Positions 1-10,405 of a stretch of DNA of 64,000 bases are shown here, in pieces. A model generated the notes under the pieces. That model was not told where the DNA came from. It did not search any database and saw nothing but the letters and a program-made list of their open reading frames with translations. Each line of letters starts with the position of its first letter. The first letter of the stretch is position 1. Origin of the DNA: Paragorgia papillata (Eukaryota > Cnidaria > Anthozoa > Scleralcyonacea > Coralliidae); NCBI GenBank assembly GCA_035771165.1, contig JAWNZC010000467.1:1921501-1985500 (forward strand), in the 5' to 3' direction. The translations under genes and the position numbers were made by a program.

Positions 1-59
1 GCATACAAAACAGTTACAATTTGTATGATAATATGATATAAAATAGATTACGATAATTA

Positions 60-95
60 CAAATAAATAAATGAATAATTAAAGAAATAAATAGG

Positions 96-130
<35 letters not shown>

Positions 131-192
131 ATAGATAACAAATAAATAAATAAATAATTAAGTAAAATAAATAAATAAATAAATAAATGCTA
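60..192. repeat. (AAAT)n microsatellite, probable LINE 3' tail
   Basis: Imperfect AAAT/AATA repeats fill this stretch. They lie just beyond the 3' end of the minus-strand LINE coding fragment at 244-789, where a LINE of this kind carries a simple-repeat tail. The repeat itself is seen directly; its role as the LINE tail is inferred from position. Confidence 0.8.
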
Positions 193-789
193 TGTTATGT
201 TATGTTATGGTATACATACATAAAGTATATTACATTTTTGATATTAACTTAGATTGCAAAAATAATGATTTATCCTAGTTTTAAAACTGGCAAGCGATAA
301 CACATTTTTGATATCAGTTGGGAGATCTTTGTAATCCTTTGCTCCTGTGAATCTAAAAGTTCTTTTACCAAGTTCTCTCTTAACTTTAAGTAATAATATA
401 TTTTCCTTGTGTCTTGTATTGAAATTATGAACCTTACAGTATTTAGTAAAATAATTATCAAAATAAACTGGAACACAGTTATTTAATATTTTGAAAACAA
501 GAACACATCGATGTATTTTTCTTCTGGTGTAAAGTTGGAGCCAATTTAAAGAGGAAAAACAATTTTCTGTACGATTTCTTCTCAGAACAATACGTACTGC
601 TCGATTTTGGAGCCTTTGTAATTCATTATTGGATGCTTCTGAGAGCACTCCCCAGCTAGTATCCGCATAGTCAAAAATTGGCTGTATCATGGTGTTATAA
701 ACGGTTTTTGCTGCTTCAAATGTCAAACAATGTCCGATTCTAGATAAAATGCCCAATCTCTTTGCCACCTTTTTCCCAATTGGTTCCAC
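193..789 (-). pseudogene. LINE reverse transcriptase C-terminal fragment (5'-truncated)
   Basis: An open frame of about 181 codons encodes the part of a non-LTR reverse transcriptase that lies after the palm. The order is a KKVAKRLGIL-like segment, YNTMIQPIFDYAD, LQRLQNRAVRIVL, and a terminal SFKTRINHYF block. This is typical of Jockey/CR1-group LINEs. The endonuclease and the catalytic YxDD region are absent, so the copy is 5'-truncated. The 3' side runs into a short TTATG repeat and then the AAAT tail. The layout resembles the LINE at 20.4-21.7 kb, but the two differ in sequence and so belong to different families. The element cannot move by itself. Confidence 0.85.
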
Positions 790-1186
790 GTATAACTTAT
801 ATAGTTGTATTGTGTCACATCCACGTTTATAATCTATATAGATGTGCCAGAAACACCATGTGATTGTGAACTACCTGTTGTACAGCATGGCCTATCAGAC
901 TATATGATCAGACTCAGAGTTGTTTGAAAGGAAATATATATTTGCAGTTGTTTCGCTCTCAACTCAAAGTCATTTTGACGACCTCAACTCAGAGGCGTTT
1001 ATCCCCGACAGTTACAGACAAAACAGTTTATCGTTGCAAAATATGGAATGGCTGCTGATGCATCAAAATAGTATATACTGTATTATTAAAATGTGCAACT
1101 GTATATGTTATAAAGTACTCTAACCAAGCGATAGAATCAAAAACTAAACTCTCACTAAATGCTCCTGCCATGATTATAACACATTT
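790..1186. other. Non-coding spacer
   Basis: No gene or clear repeat is visible. The short open frame at 920-1123 has no recognisable motif and looks like chance. Confidence 0.5.
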
Positions 1187-1336
1187 CTTGGTGGGGGGGG
1201 GGGGGGGGGGTTAGGGGTTAGGGGGTCTATGATTCCATTGTGGGGGAGGGTTAGGGTTTATGGTTCCATTGTGTGTGTGTGGGGGGGGGGGGGGGTCAGG
1301 TTATCGTAATTTTCCATACCACAAACGTCCCGAATT
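1187..1336. repeat. Poly-G tracts and ~80-bp satellite fragment
   Basis: G-runs of 18 (1193-1210) and 15 (1281-1295) are separated by GGGTTAGGG-rich sequence and a GT stretch. From about 1296 the sequence matches the satellite at 5589-6050 (GGTTATCGTAATTTTCC followed by ATACCACAAACGTCCCG). The satellite therefore lies on both sides of the Gypsy element. Confidence 0.8.
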
Positions 1337-1521
1337 ACAAAGATTAGTCCGTATTACAAATATTAACTCCTATCGTGACATCTTCTTTTCAATAAAACAG
1401 TAACAATCCTAGTCAAAATTGTTCCGACCCATTGCCATTAAATCTTGCTGGGTCCTTGACGGGATAACAAAACACATGAAATATAAAAAGTTATTGTAAG
1501 TGTCAGTCCAATCCAGTCACT

Positions 1522-4376
1522 CTATCGGTCACGTTGTATGGAGTCACCGAATCGGGCTGGTCTTATCGACAAACGTCCGCTGCGCGTTTGGTATCCCATA
1601 TATTCGTGATCTTCTACGGGTTCTGCATCTTCTTTCTCTGCTTGCGACTCTCTCTGTTCTTGTTGAATCTCATGAAAATTGGCGTTATCTTGGCATGTAA
1701 TGGGTTGTGTTTCTTTTGTAGTCTCTGGCGTTGATGTGTCTGCCTCCACCTCGGAATCCTGGGACAGTCTCCGTCTCCGTAGGTGTCTGCGGTTTCTGAT
1801 GTATGTTCTGCCGTTTGCTTGTACTTCATAAGACCGTGGTCGTACCTTCTTCTTCACTTCTCCATCGATCCATTTCTTCTCTCCAAGGGCAAAAGGTTGG
1901 ACTTTAACTCCGTCAGCTTTGCGCAGTTGATCTAGTTCTTTTGCTCCTTTATTGTAGTACCGTTGCTGCTTGAGTTGTTTCTTGGCGATGTTTGCGTCCG
2001 TGTTCTCTGGCACATAGGGCTTCACGAGGTTTGTAGAAGTAGGAAGGGTTGTCTTCGTACGTCTATTCATCATTATCTGGACTGGACTAGAATTGTGTCC
2101 TTCTTGCGGTGTATTGCGAATAGTTAGGAGAGCCAAATAGAAATCGCTACCGCTTTCTCTGGTCGTTCGCGAGGTTTTCTTGACTTGGTTTACTGAGGAT
2201 GGTGTGGACTGGTGCGCGTGTGCTTAAACGCATATGTTTGTGCAAAAACTCGAAATTCTTCACAGTCGAATTGTGGTCCGTTGTCGGATACCAATTCATC
2301 TGGTATCCCGTATCGAGCCATGTGTCGTTTAAGCTTCTTTATGACTGTTTCGGATGTTGTGCTGCACACGCGGTCTACTTCAAAGAAAGTAGAATAATAG
2401 TCCACCGTCACAAGATATTCCTTGTTTTCAAGTTGAAAGAGATCGGTGGCGATCTTTGCCCAAGGGTGGTCAGGTACCTCGTGGTTTAAAAGCGGTTCTT
2501 TCTGCTGCCGAGTGGAAAACGTCATACAGGTTTCGCATCTGGAGACGTATTCTTTCACTTCGCTATTCATGTTGGGCCAGTAAACGCTTTCTCGTGGTCT
2601 TCTCAAGGTTGAATCTATTCATTGGTGCGCTCTGTGTAGATCCTCCATGGTTTTTCTCCTGAGTGTTTTTGGAATGACAACCCTGTCGCCACGCAGGGTG
2701 AGGCAATCTTGTACGACTAATTCGTCTCGGATGTGGAAGTAGTTGCTTACGGTTAGACGTAGCCCATTCTTTCTCTCTGGCCACCCGATCTGGATGATTG
2801 TTTTGACTGCCTGTAGGACTTCATCCTTGTCTGTTTCAACTTTTAGCCTGGACATCCTCTCTTCAGATGCTATCATCTGATTTATTTCGTCGATCACTGG
2901 AACGTGCTCTATTTCTTCCTCGGACTCTGATCTTGTTGGCTGACCTTCTCCCGTGTCAAAATGTCGGCTGAGACTGTCAGCAAGGTACATCTCTGATACC
3001 TTCTAATTGTACTGGATGTCGATATCATATCGCTGCAGTCGCATGAACATCTTGTGAAGCGTCTTGGTGCTGAGACCAGGGGCTTTCCAAATATCGTTTC
3101 TAGAGGCTTGTGATCTGAATCCACGACGACTTTTCTCCCGTAAGTGTATTGATCGAACCGTTCCACCACAAAAACAATGGCCAAAAATTCCTTTTCAATT
3201 TGAGCGTAGTTGGTTTCTGTGGTTGTAAGAGCTCTGCTCGCATAAGCGATTGGTTTTCCTTCTTTCAATAGTGACACGCCCAGGCCTTGAGTCGCATTGT
3301 AGCAGCAGGGGTTTCTCGGGTTCGTAGTACTTCCACAGAGGTGGTTTTGAGATGAGTATCTTGATGTCATTGAATGCGTTGTCGTGAATTTCTGACCATT
3401 AAATTCGTGCCCTTTTCTTGTCAGTTGGCGTAGCGGTTCTGATGCATCTGACAATTTCGGAAGGAATTTTGCGAGATAGTTTGTCATCCCCCAGATTCGC
3501 CTCACTCCCTGTACGTCTTGTGGTTTTGTCATATGGAGTATTGCTTCTACCTTGGATGGGTCTGCCTATACTCCATCTGCGGTGAGCAAATGACCAATGT
3601 ATGGCATGGATGCTTCCTTGAGATCAATCTTTGACTCGTTTAGCTTGATTTGATTTGACTCGTTTAGCTGGGAGGACTTATTCAATCGTGGGCATTGGGT
3701 AATGGCACCTCCTTAATGCTTTATTTAGTGGTGGTGGGTCAAGGCAAAGTCGTATTTTCCCATGGCTCTTCTTGTTGACTACAATTCAACTCACCCAGTC
3801 AGTCGGTTCCACGACCTTCTGGATAATACCTTGTTGCTCAAGCTCACTTACATGATCTTTCAGCGGTTTCCGGAGAGCTTCAGGTATTCTTCTGGGTGGT
3901 ATTTGGACTGGCTTGGCCATATTATCCACTTCCAGATGAAGTGGCTCTCCAAGTTCACCAAGATCTTGGAATACGTCGGCGTATTTGGCCAGTACATCTT
4001 CTTTGGTCATGTTACTCGTGCTCTGGCTATCCACCACTTGAACTTCATCCGTCCTGGGTAGTAGGTTTTCCTGGCTGACTTGTATTAGATTCATTTGTTG
4101 CGCTGCTCGGCTCCCGAGAAGATTGATGTCGGCATCTTTGTCTTTCACCACAACGAATTTCACCTTATATTTCTGGCCATTTTTCGGGTTTGTCAGCTGA
4201 ACATGACATATTCCATCGGGTTTTAGCGGTGATGAATTGTACATCTTCAATACTTGGTTTGTGTTTAAGACATTCCTTTCATACTTGGTACCACGCAGTT
4301 CTCCACTTCGGATCACATTACAAGTCGCCCCGGTGTCCACTTGAAAACTCATATTATGTCCACCTTTGATTTTCAT
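1522..4376 (-). pseudogene. pol: Gypsy-1 pol remnant (protease, RT, RNase H, integrase)
   Basis: Read from high to low coordinate. The aspartic protease has QVDTGATCNVI near 4340. Linker and RT fingers follow to about 3690 (KIRLCLDPPPLNKAL, then PMPTI). The sequence then jumps to the RT thumb (IHWSF..AHRRW, about 3600) and connection domain (MTNYLAKFLPKLSDASEPL), so the segment that should hold the catalytic motif-A Asp and YxDD is missing. RNase H follows (YASRALTTTETNYAQIEKE, VVDSDHKPLETI). Integrase keeps the first two acidic residues (ATDLFQ and SDNGPQF), but HHPQ at about 2190 runs directly into VKK, so the SNGxxE block with the third acidic residue is gone. The chromodomain-free tail ends near 1522. 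Stops and frameshifts separate the blocks. Confidence 0.9.
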
Positions 4377-4390
4377 TGTTGCGTGGATTT

Positions 4391-5382
4391 TTTTACCAAA
4401 ATTGTTCGCTTTTGACGACCAGAACTTCTTCAGGTTGTGGATGCAGGTCTAGAGTCGATACGTATTCTCCGGAGTCATCATCTGAGCTGTTTGGGCGAGT
4501 GTATTTCGTTACTATGTTTGTTGGCGAGTACTTCGAATTCTTCTGTAAACAAACCTGCGAGAAATTATTCTGTCTACCGCAATTCTTGCATGTTTGGCCA
4601 TAAGCTGGGCAAACGCCCCGTCGGTGACTACCGCCGCAGTATTTTCAAGGGCGTCTTGTCTCCCTTTGCTTTCGTTGCTTTTCGTTTTCCGTCTTTCTGT
4701 ATGGTCTTAGCGCGTTTACTTCTTCGTCATTTCCCGAGGGCTTCTTTAATTCTTTGATGCGGAGATTTGTCGTTTCGCCGCTTCTTCCGATGTCTATGGC
4801 ACGCGAGAGCATAAGTTTATTTTCTTGTAGTAATTTCTTTCTGGTTGACTCATCTCTGATTCCTAATACAAGTCTATCATCGAGTCGTTAAGACAATTGC
4901 AAAAATTGCATGTTTGCGCAAGCTTTCGTAATACTGTCACATATTGGTCATTGCTTTCAGTATCCTCTTGGTTTCATCGGTTGAATATAAATCTTTCGCA
5001 CGTTTCGTTAGTTTCTCCGACGCAAAATTATTCAAACTTCTCAATAGTTTTGCTGAGTACTCGGCGGTCTGTCTTTGTTGCGAAATCCATTCCTTCATAC
5101 ATGCATTTCGAGCACTTCTTCTCCAATTACCGATAGAAACATGGCTGCCTTGAAATTTTCTTCAAAGTGATTTAGTCTGGCGACGATCGCGTAATTCTGT
5201 CATGCTTTCTTAAACCGCTTCCAATTTACCGCAAGATTGCCTTCCGCCTTCAGAGGCTGAGGCGGTTTTAACCCGGGTGGGAGAGTTGGCAATGTACTTG
5301 CCATGTTGTTCTGTCCTGTGCTTGTCTCCGCGGGCGGTGTTTGTGCCATTTCTTCGCTGCTTAGGTTCTCTGCTTCAGCCAT
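4391..5382 (-). pseudogene. gag: Gypsy-1 gag remnant with zinc knuckle
   Basis: The start at 5382 (MAEAENLSSEEMAQ) lies about 35 nt after the LTR end, as expected for gag. The N-terminal frame is proline-rich and breaks at about 5200 after NWKRFKKA. Later frames carry the rest. At about 4555-4660 a paired knuckle is visible (CGGSHRRGVCPAYG, then CKNCGRQ), which in the family binds RNA during particle assembly. Several frameshifts mean no complete Gag can be made. Confidence 0.8.
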
Positions 5383-5416
5383 TGCTCTTCATTCAAAATC
5401 CCACTCCTGGCACCAT

Positions 5417-5588
5417 GTTTTGATATATAAAATAGTACTCAATAAATCGAAATCTTTATTTCTAGCGCTGAGTGTCCCCCATTCTCGTGGTCATGCACAA
5501 TGCTGTATATCTATCATTCTACACTTTTTGTCTATATCCTATTGCAAAGATTAGTCCCGCATTACAAATATTAACTCCTATCGTGACA
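5417..5588 (-). repeat. Gypsy-1 5' LTR
   Basis: On the minus strand the repeat starts TGTCACGATAGG and ends ATATATCAAAACA, giving the TG...CA ends of an LTR of about 172 bp. TGGTGCCAGGAGTGGGA follows immediately, a primer-binding-site-like stretch; the tRNA was not assigned. The start matches the 3' LTR stub that ends at 1380. AATAAA-like sequence lies inside. Confidence 0.85.
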
Positions 5589-6055
5589 GTTATTGTAATT
5601 TTCCATACCACAAACATCCCGGATTTGTGATTAGGGTTATGGTTTATGGTTCCACTCTGTGTCTGTGTGTGTTGGGGGGTGTGGGGGGGGGGGGGGGGGG
5701 GGGGGAGGAGGGGGGGACTGGTCAGGTTATCGTAATTTTCCATAGCACAAACGTCCGGGATTTGGGATTAGGGTTGACCCCCATACAATGGAACCATGAA
5801 CCCTAGGTTATCGTAATTTTCCATACCACAAACGTCCCCGATTTGTGATTAGGGTTGTTTCCATTGTATGGGGGTCAGGTTATCGTAATTTTCCATACCA
5901 CAAATGTCCAGGATTTGTGATTACGGTTAGGCTCTATGGTTCCATGTATGGAGGTCAGGTTATCGTAATTTTTCATACCGCAAACGTCCCAGATTTGTTA
6001 TTAGGGTTAGGGTTTATGGTTCCTTTGTATGGGGGTGAGGTGATCGTAATTGATC
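5589..6055. repeat. ~80-bp satellite with telomere-like TTAGGG words
   Basis: About five diverged units share GGTTATCGTAATTTTCC, CACAAACGTCC, GGATTTGTGATTAGGG and TATGGTTCCATTGTATGG. Unit starts are near 5590, 5724, 5806, 5876 and 5958. A 23-G run lies at 5683-5705. The GGGTTAGGG-like words are interspersed, so this is not a telomere. The same unit occurs at 1296-1336. Confidence 0.85.
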
Positions 6056-6178
6056 TTGTGTTGATCAAGACTATTTTGAGAACTCGTATACTCATGCAAT
6101 TTATCAGATCTTTAATCATTTTCACTTTATTTATTTTGCCTTCTATTATTTCGACTTCAATTATTTTGAGTCACGTGT

Positions 6179-6922
6179 AGCCTTGTAGCCACATAACCAC
6201 GTAAGTAGCCTTGTAGCCACGTAGCCTTGTACACTGCAAAACCTCCAATTCTTGTCAAGATAATTTTTCTTGTTTTGAGATTTTATTTCTTGTTTTAAGA
6301 TATTTAATCTTGTTTTAAGAGAAAATATCTTGTCAAGAAACCGCAGTAAGATTATTATCTTGCAAACGGGACAAGAAAATCTTAAGACAAGTATTTTTTT
6401 CTTAAAACAAGTTTTTGGGAATTTGCAGTGTAGCCACGTAGCCCTGTAGCCACATAGCCCTGTAGCCACATAGCCCTGTAGCCACGTAGCCCTGTAGCCA
6501 CGTAGCCCTGTAGCCACGTAGCCAGGTAGCCACGTAGCCAGGTAGCCAGGTAGCCACGTAGCCTTGTAGCCACATAGCCCTGTAGCCACGTAGCCCTGTA
6601 GCCACGTAGCCCTGTAGCCACATAGCCCTGTAGCCACGTAGCCTTGTAGCCACATAGCCCTGTAGCCACGTAGCCCTGTAGCCACGTAGCCCTGTAGCCA
6701 CGTAGCCCTGTAGCCACGTAGCCAGGTAGCCACGTAGCCAGGTAGCCAGGTAGCCAGGTAGCCACGTAGCCTCGTAGCCACGTAGCCCTGTAGCCACGTA
6801 GCCCTGTAGCCACGTAGCCTGTAGCCACGTAGCCAGGTAGCCACGTAGCCATGAGGTAGCCAGGTAGCTAGGTAGCCACGTAACCAAGTAGCAACGTAGC
6901 CACGTAGCCACGTAGAAATGGG
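6179..6922. repeat. GTAGCCNN 8-bp tandem array
   Basis: Consecutive GTAGCCAC, GTAGCCCT, GTAGCCAG and GTAGCCTT octamers run from 6179 to 6230 and from 6432 to 6922. The 8-bp period cycles through all three frames, so long stop-free frames appear on the minus strand (ATW-LQGYV-type peptide repeats). These are artefacts of the repeat. A 201-bp MITE interrupts the array. Confidence 0.95.
6231..6431. mobile_element. MITE with CACTGCAAA inverted repeats, inserted in the tandem array
   Basis: The element begins ACACTGCAAA and ends TTTGCAGTGT, with TA present on both outer sides. It has no coding capacity and contains CTTGTTTTAAGA-like words in both orientations, so it can fold back. The TA flanks suggest mobilisation by a Tc1/mariner-like transposase, which is inference. 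It splits a regular 8-bp array, so it came after the array formed. Confidence 0.8.
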
Positions 6923-6924
6923 TT

Positions 6925-7560
6925 GTCAAAAATATTGTATTTTGTGCAAAAAGACAATATAATTTATACTGGCATGCTACAATATGGGAGTATAAAATCA
7001 GACAAATTGAAGGCATGGGAGGTGTGGGACTCCCATATATTGACTATACAAGGATGTGCCACTGGGAAGGATATGGTTTTCATTTATTCCATTTTTAATT
7101 TGGAACGGGTACTGGTGTAATATATAATTATCATGCTTTTGATCTGGTGCAAGGTCTGTTGTTATATGCTGGCAGTTATTTAAGCAAGCACAAGGTACCC
7201 TATGTTTTCCTTTGTTTCAGTTTGGAACAGGGTACCATTTTTAGCAATTTAGCGTGGAACAGGGTAAAAAAAATATAAAATTAGGGGCTCTGAAATGACA
7301 TTTCCAGCATTCTGAGAACACATTTGGTGAAATATTTTAGATTTTCAAAACAACATTTTAATGGTGCATTTTGTGATAAATCACATAAGCATACAAATTT
7401 AATACAACATTTGTAACCAACTTAAACCACCAGAAAGCATATATAGGTTGTATATAGGTATTTGCCAAATAACATATACTGGCAATACTACAAGAGTTTT
7501 ACTTTAAAGTAAACCTACCTTCATTGGAGTATTGTTTTGTTTTGTTTTGTTTTGTTTTTT
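6925..7560. other. Non-coding spacer
   Basis: AT-rich sequence with no gene recognised. A TTTTG repeat lies at 7525-7558, and the word TGGAACAGGGT appears twice around 7220-7265. Confidence 0.5.
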
Positions 7561-7660
7561 TCAGCAAAATTTCCGCAGGGGCTGAGCCCCCCCTGTAAAA
7601 TTTCTGGGGGGGCTCGAGCCCCTCAGCCCCCCGCCATACTCTACGCCTATGGGTTCAGTG
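7561..7660. mobile_element. C/G-ended transposon remnant
   Basis: GGGCTGAGCCCCCCC, GGGGGGGCTCGAGCCCC and TCTACGCCTATGG words form the end of a widespread type of non-autonomous element in marine invertebrate DNA. Only an end is visible. The family is not assigned. Confidence 0.4.
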
Positions 7661-7886
7661 GTACACCCTATCCTGAATTTGAAGGGGTAGCCCTTCCTTG
7701 GGATTGAAGGTAGGGTGAATTAATAATAATAAACAACGAACACGAGGGGTTTGCATTAATGAATTTCTAGTTAAATATGTAAGCGAGACACTTTCTATTG
7801 TAGGATATTGTAAGACTATACAATAAAAGTAAAATAAGGTAAAACTAAAAGTGGGGTGGAGTTAAGGCAAAGAAAAGACTGTGACG

Positions 7887-8402
7887 TTAAATGGGAAGGA
7901 GAAGATAACCAGAATGTAACATGGAATTTTTCCAAAATATACTAGCCTTCATTACCATTATTGTGTCCATTGAATTGTAAGTTATCAACGCGGATTTCCA
8001 TTTGTTACCATGGTCACCTCGTAGACTCCAAATGTCTGTTTTCTTTTCAGATGACGTTCGGAAAAACAATGATAAGGAATTATTATCACCAGACATCTTG
8101 TATTTAAAACTGACGCAAATACCAGTTATTTCTCTAATGTCCTCATTTCCAGTCAAATTGAGTGAAAATGTTGCAGTGTGGTTCACCATACAACCAATAC
8201 TATAAGCTAAAAAATAAGTCATTAATAATAAATTAGAAACAGAATCGCCGTGATTAATATTAACTTTCCCTACGACTCTCATGATTTGTACCATTAATTG
8301 CATTTGTTTCTTTAGTGAATTTTTCGGTAATGCAAAGTAATAAGCCCAACTGCAAGAATCAACGCTCGTACCATCTATCCCCACACAGCATTTTAATAGC
8401 AA
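7887..8402 (-). CDS. MAM-like domain exon (possibly decayed)
   Basis: A 171-codon open frame shows a MAM-like pattern: SCSWAYYF near the start, then CVSFKYKMSGDNNSLSL followed by a charged stretch, DIWSLRGDHGNKWKSALIT and VMKASIFW. In MAM domains these match the Cys-Trp motif, the C-x-F-Y-M-x-G strand, and the LW..G..G..W strand. MAM domains act in cell-surface adhesion and receptor proteins and often sit with SRCR modules in invertebrate receptors. It lies on the same strand as the SRCR exons. Neither splice site is convincing (a weak AATAG lies before GCCTTGC), the usual DDI close is not seen, and the central insertion is unusual, so it may be a remnant. Confidence 0.55.
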   Translation of the reverse strand: MLLKCCVGIDGTSVDSCSWAYYFALPKNSLKKQMQLMVQIMRVVGKVNINHGDSVSNLLLMTYFLAYSIGCMVNHTATFSLNLTGNEDIREITGICVSFKYKMSGDNNSLSLFFRTSSEKKTDIWSLRGDHGNKWKSALITYNSMDTIMVMKASIFWKNSMLHSGYLLLPI

Positions 8403-8506
8403 GGCCTATTCATATATTATATGAATATTAACCTAATTAAACCTAAATTGAAGTACTATTTCTTCGCCCAGAGAGATTCATTAGCTTTCGAGTGTTTTGA
8501 TACCGT

Positions 8507-8790
8507 GATCAAACACGCAGAATGAGTTTTTGAAATGGCTTCTCAAATGAAAGACAATGAACCAATGAGCCACCGTTGTGGGACTTGCGGATCTTTTGTG
8601 ATACAATTTTGCTCAATCGTATCGTGTTTTTTGTTTAATTAACATAAATGAAACGCTACTAGTACTGTTTGATGAAGAAACACAAGTGTTTGATGCAGTG
8701 CTTTACCGGTGTTTCATAGCGCATTCACGTGACGGAATGCAGCTGTCCGATTGAGTAAAATTCTCATGAATTATTAATGAATTTGAGAAT
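8507..8790 (+). repeat. Dispersed repeat, copy A
   Basis: About 285 bp match 15031-15312 in the same orientation, sharing GATCAAACACGCAGAA, TTTTTGAAATGGCTTCTC, CACCGTTGTGGGACTTGCGG and CATTCACGTGACGGAATG. No open frame is shared by both copies, so it is a non-coding element or a local duplication. Confidence 0.85.
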
Positions 8791-8952
8791 TCGAACATTT
8801 ATTGAATTTTGGAAACAAAACAGTGTAGTAACTATACAGCTATTTCAATATTTCTATTCTGTGTTCTGGATCATATAACCATTCATTGCCAATTGTAATA
8901 ATCATAGTAATTGTGACAATATTGTAGAAAGTTCGCCTTTAAAACTGTCTGC

Positions 8953-9031
8953 GAAAATGCAATGCAATGCAGTGCAGTGCAGTGCGATGCGATGCGATGC
9001 GATGCGATGCGATGCGATGCAATGCGATGCA
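8953..9031. repeat. (GATGC)n pentanucleotide microsatellite
   Basis: AATGC, AGTGC and GATGC pentamers are reiterated about 15 times. A short version recurs at 10777-10793. Confidence 0.95.
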
Positions 9032-9330
9032 ATTATTGATCTCTATATAACTTGATTGCTCAACGGGATCTAAAAATAAAGCCACCGGATATAACGAATT
9101 TGGAGTACCAGGATGGCCGCCATGCACAGAAACTTTGCATGTTTTCGTAGCACAAAAAGAGACAAAAAGATCCACATCAAGAAAATTCCTGCTATTGCTA
9201 TCAAACAAAGAACACTGTATAAGGTTTAAAAACTTATTTTGGAATTTGTTGGTATGTTAAGCAGAAAAACGCGCTATTTCGTATTTTTTTACTCTGCCTT
9301 GTAATCAATAAACTTAATTACCCATATCAC
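9032..9330. other. Non-coding spacer
   Basis: No gene seen. The frame at 8939-9208 is driven by the adjacent microsatellite. Confidence 0.5.
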
Positions 9331-10405
9331 AGCCTAGTCCCGTCGCTCTGAAGCACGCGCGTCTATGATGGGACTGGTGCCTACGTCTGACATCACCGCT
9401 CAACGTGCATAAGAACGCCTAGCAGATTCCAGTATGTTCAAGATGGCAGTATTTACACTTGACAAGGTTAAAACACAAATTGTTTACGCTTGACATACCT
9501 TCAATAGGAATAAATGGTAAACCATATTTAAGTTTCAAACAAGCACATTTTGATAACTAAGAAATTCTAAAATAAGGGCTTTAACTAACCGGCCGATAAG
9601 TTAGTAAAATTTGAATCGTTTTTACCTCTACTATTCAAATTTGAGGTTGTTGGGTCTTTCCGGACAACCCATTTTACAAATATTGCTAATTTATGATAAT
9701 TATTATCAAAATATTATCATAATCTATAACAAAATAGCAACTATTTAAATAATTTTAATAAACTATTTTACCAACAAACTTTGTAATAATAAAATGAAAA
9801 AAACTTATATTTCGGTAGAAAAATCCAGGTTTTTCTCCATTGATCGTGCGAAAATATCGCCGATATGCTGTGATTATGCGTTTACGCAATTTCAGATCAG
9901 CGTTCTCGACAAATACTTATACGATAATACTATAGCATATCGTTTTTAAGGTTTCGTTTTAAAAAGGGATCATTCAGGATCATTTTAAGCCCAAGGGGAT
10001 AAATTTGGTAAAAAACTCGATACATAATAACAAACCAAAGACATTTGTCACCGGTGACGGATAATATTAGGACCGGACCGCAATGAGACACACGGTCAAA
10101 ATTATATTCAAATACAGTCCAAGTGCATGGTGTAAATATGAGATAATAAGCTTGCCTTAATCACAGATCTAGGACGTCAAGCAGGTTCTTATTAGGTGGG
10201 AACAAGTAATAAAACAAATAAAAATTACTCACTTAGTTTTGTAGCCGTAGTGAAGATATATTCTTTTCTTTTCCGAACAGGATGTGACCTGGTAACCAGC
10301 ACCCATTTTTTTAAAATTAGAGACCAATTTGCTGAAATCTGCTAGGCTCTCTCTCTCTCTCGCAGCGCTCGGGCGAAAACGCCCATGCTAGCAAATTTTA
10401 AAACA
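9331..10405 (-). mobile_element. Dispersed ~1-kb repeat, copy 1 (inverted relative to 62 kb)
   Basis: This is the reverse complement of 62050-62718, with long matches at both ends and in the middle. The ends are AGCCTAGTCCC at 9331 and GCCCATGCTAGCAAA at about 10381-10395. Internal matches include TAACCGGCCGATAAGT (9588-9603) and CCTAGGACGTCAAGC-like sequence near 10170. Copy 1 is about 400 bp longer. No transposase is visible, so it is probably a non-autonomous DNA element. Terminal repeats are not obvious. Confidence 0.75.

Larger units (their letters stand above)
1337..5588 (-). mobile_element. Gypsy/Ty3 LTR retrotransposon, defective
   Basis: The whole element is read on the minus strand: 5' LTR (5417-5588), primer-binding region, gag, protease, reverse transcriptase/RNase H, integrase, a purine-rich tract (GAAAAGAAGA, about 1381-1390) and the first ~44 nt of the 3' LTR (1337-1380). 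The LTR begins TG and ends CA. The domain order is that of Ty3/Gypsy, and the gag zinc knuckle plus pol wording resemble the 'K02A2.6-like' elements common in invertebrates. Defects are frameshifts throughout gag, loss of the reverse transcriptase palm, loss of the integrase glutamate block and loss of most of the 3' LTR. It is a dead copy embedded in satellite DNA. Confidence 0.92.

Noticed and set aside
1500..2662. Plus-strand frames across 1.5-2.7 kb and 3.8-4.8 kb
   Set aside because: They are antisense shadows of the Gypsy-1 pol and gag coding sequence.
5589..6055. Telomere or interstitial telomeric repeat
   Set aside because: TTAGGG words occur only once or twice per ~80-bp satellite unit, not in tandem.
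6161..7016. Long minus-strand frames with ATWLQGYV repeats
   Set aside because: Products of an 8-bp tandem repeat read in all frames.
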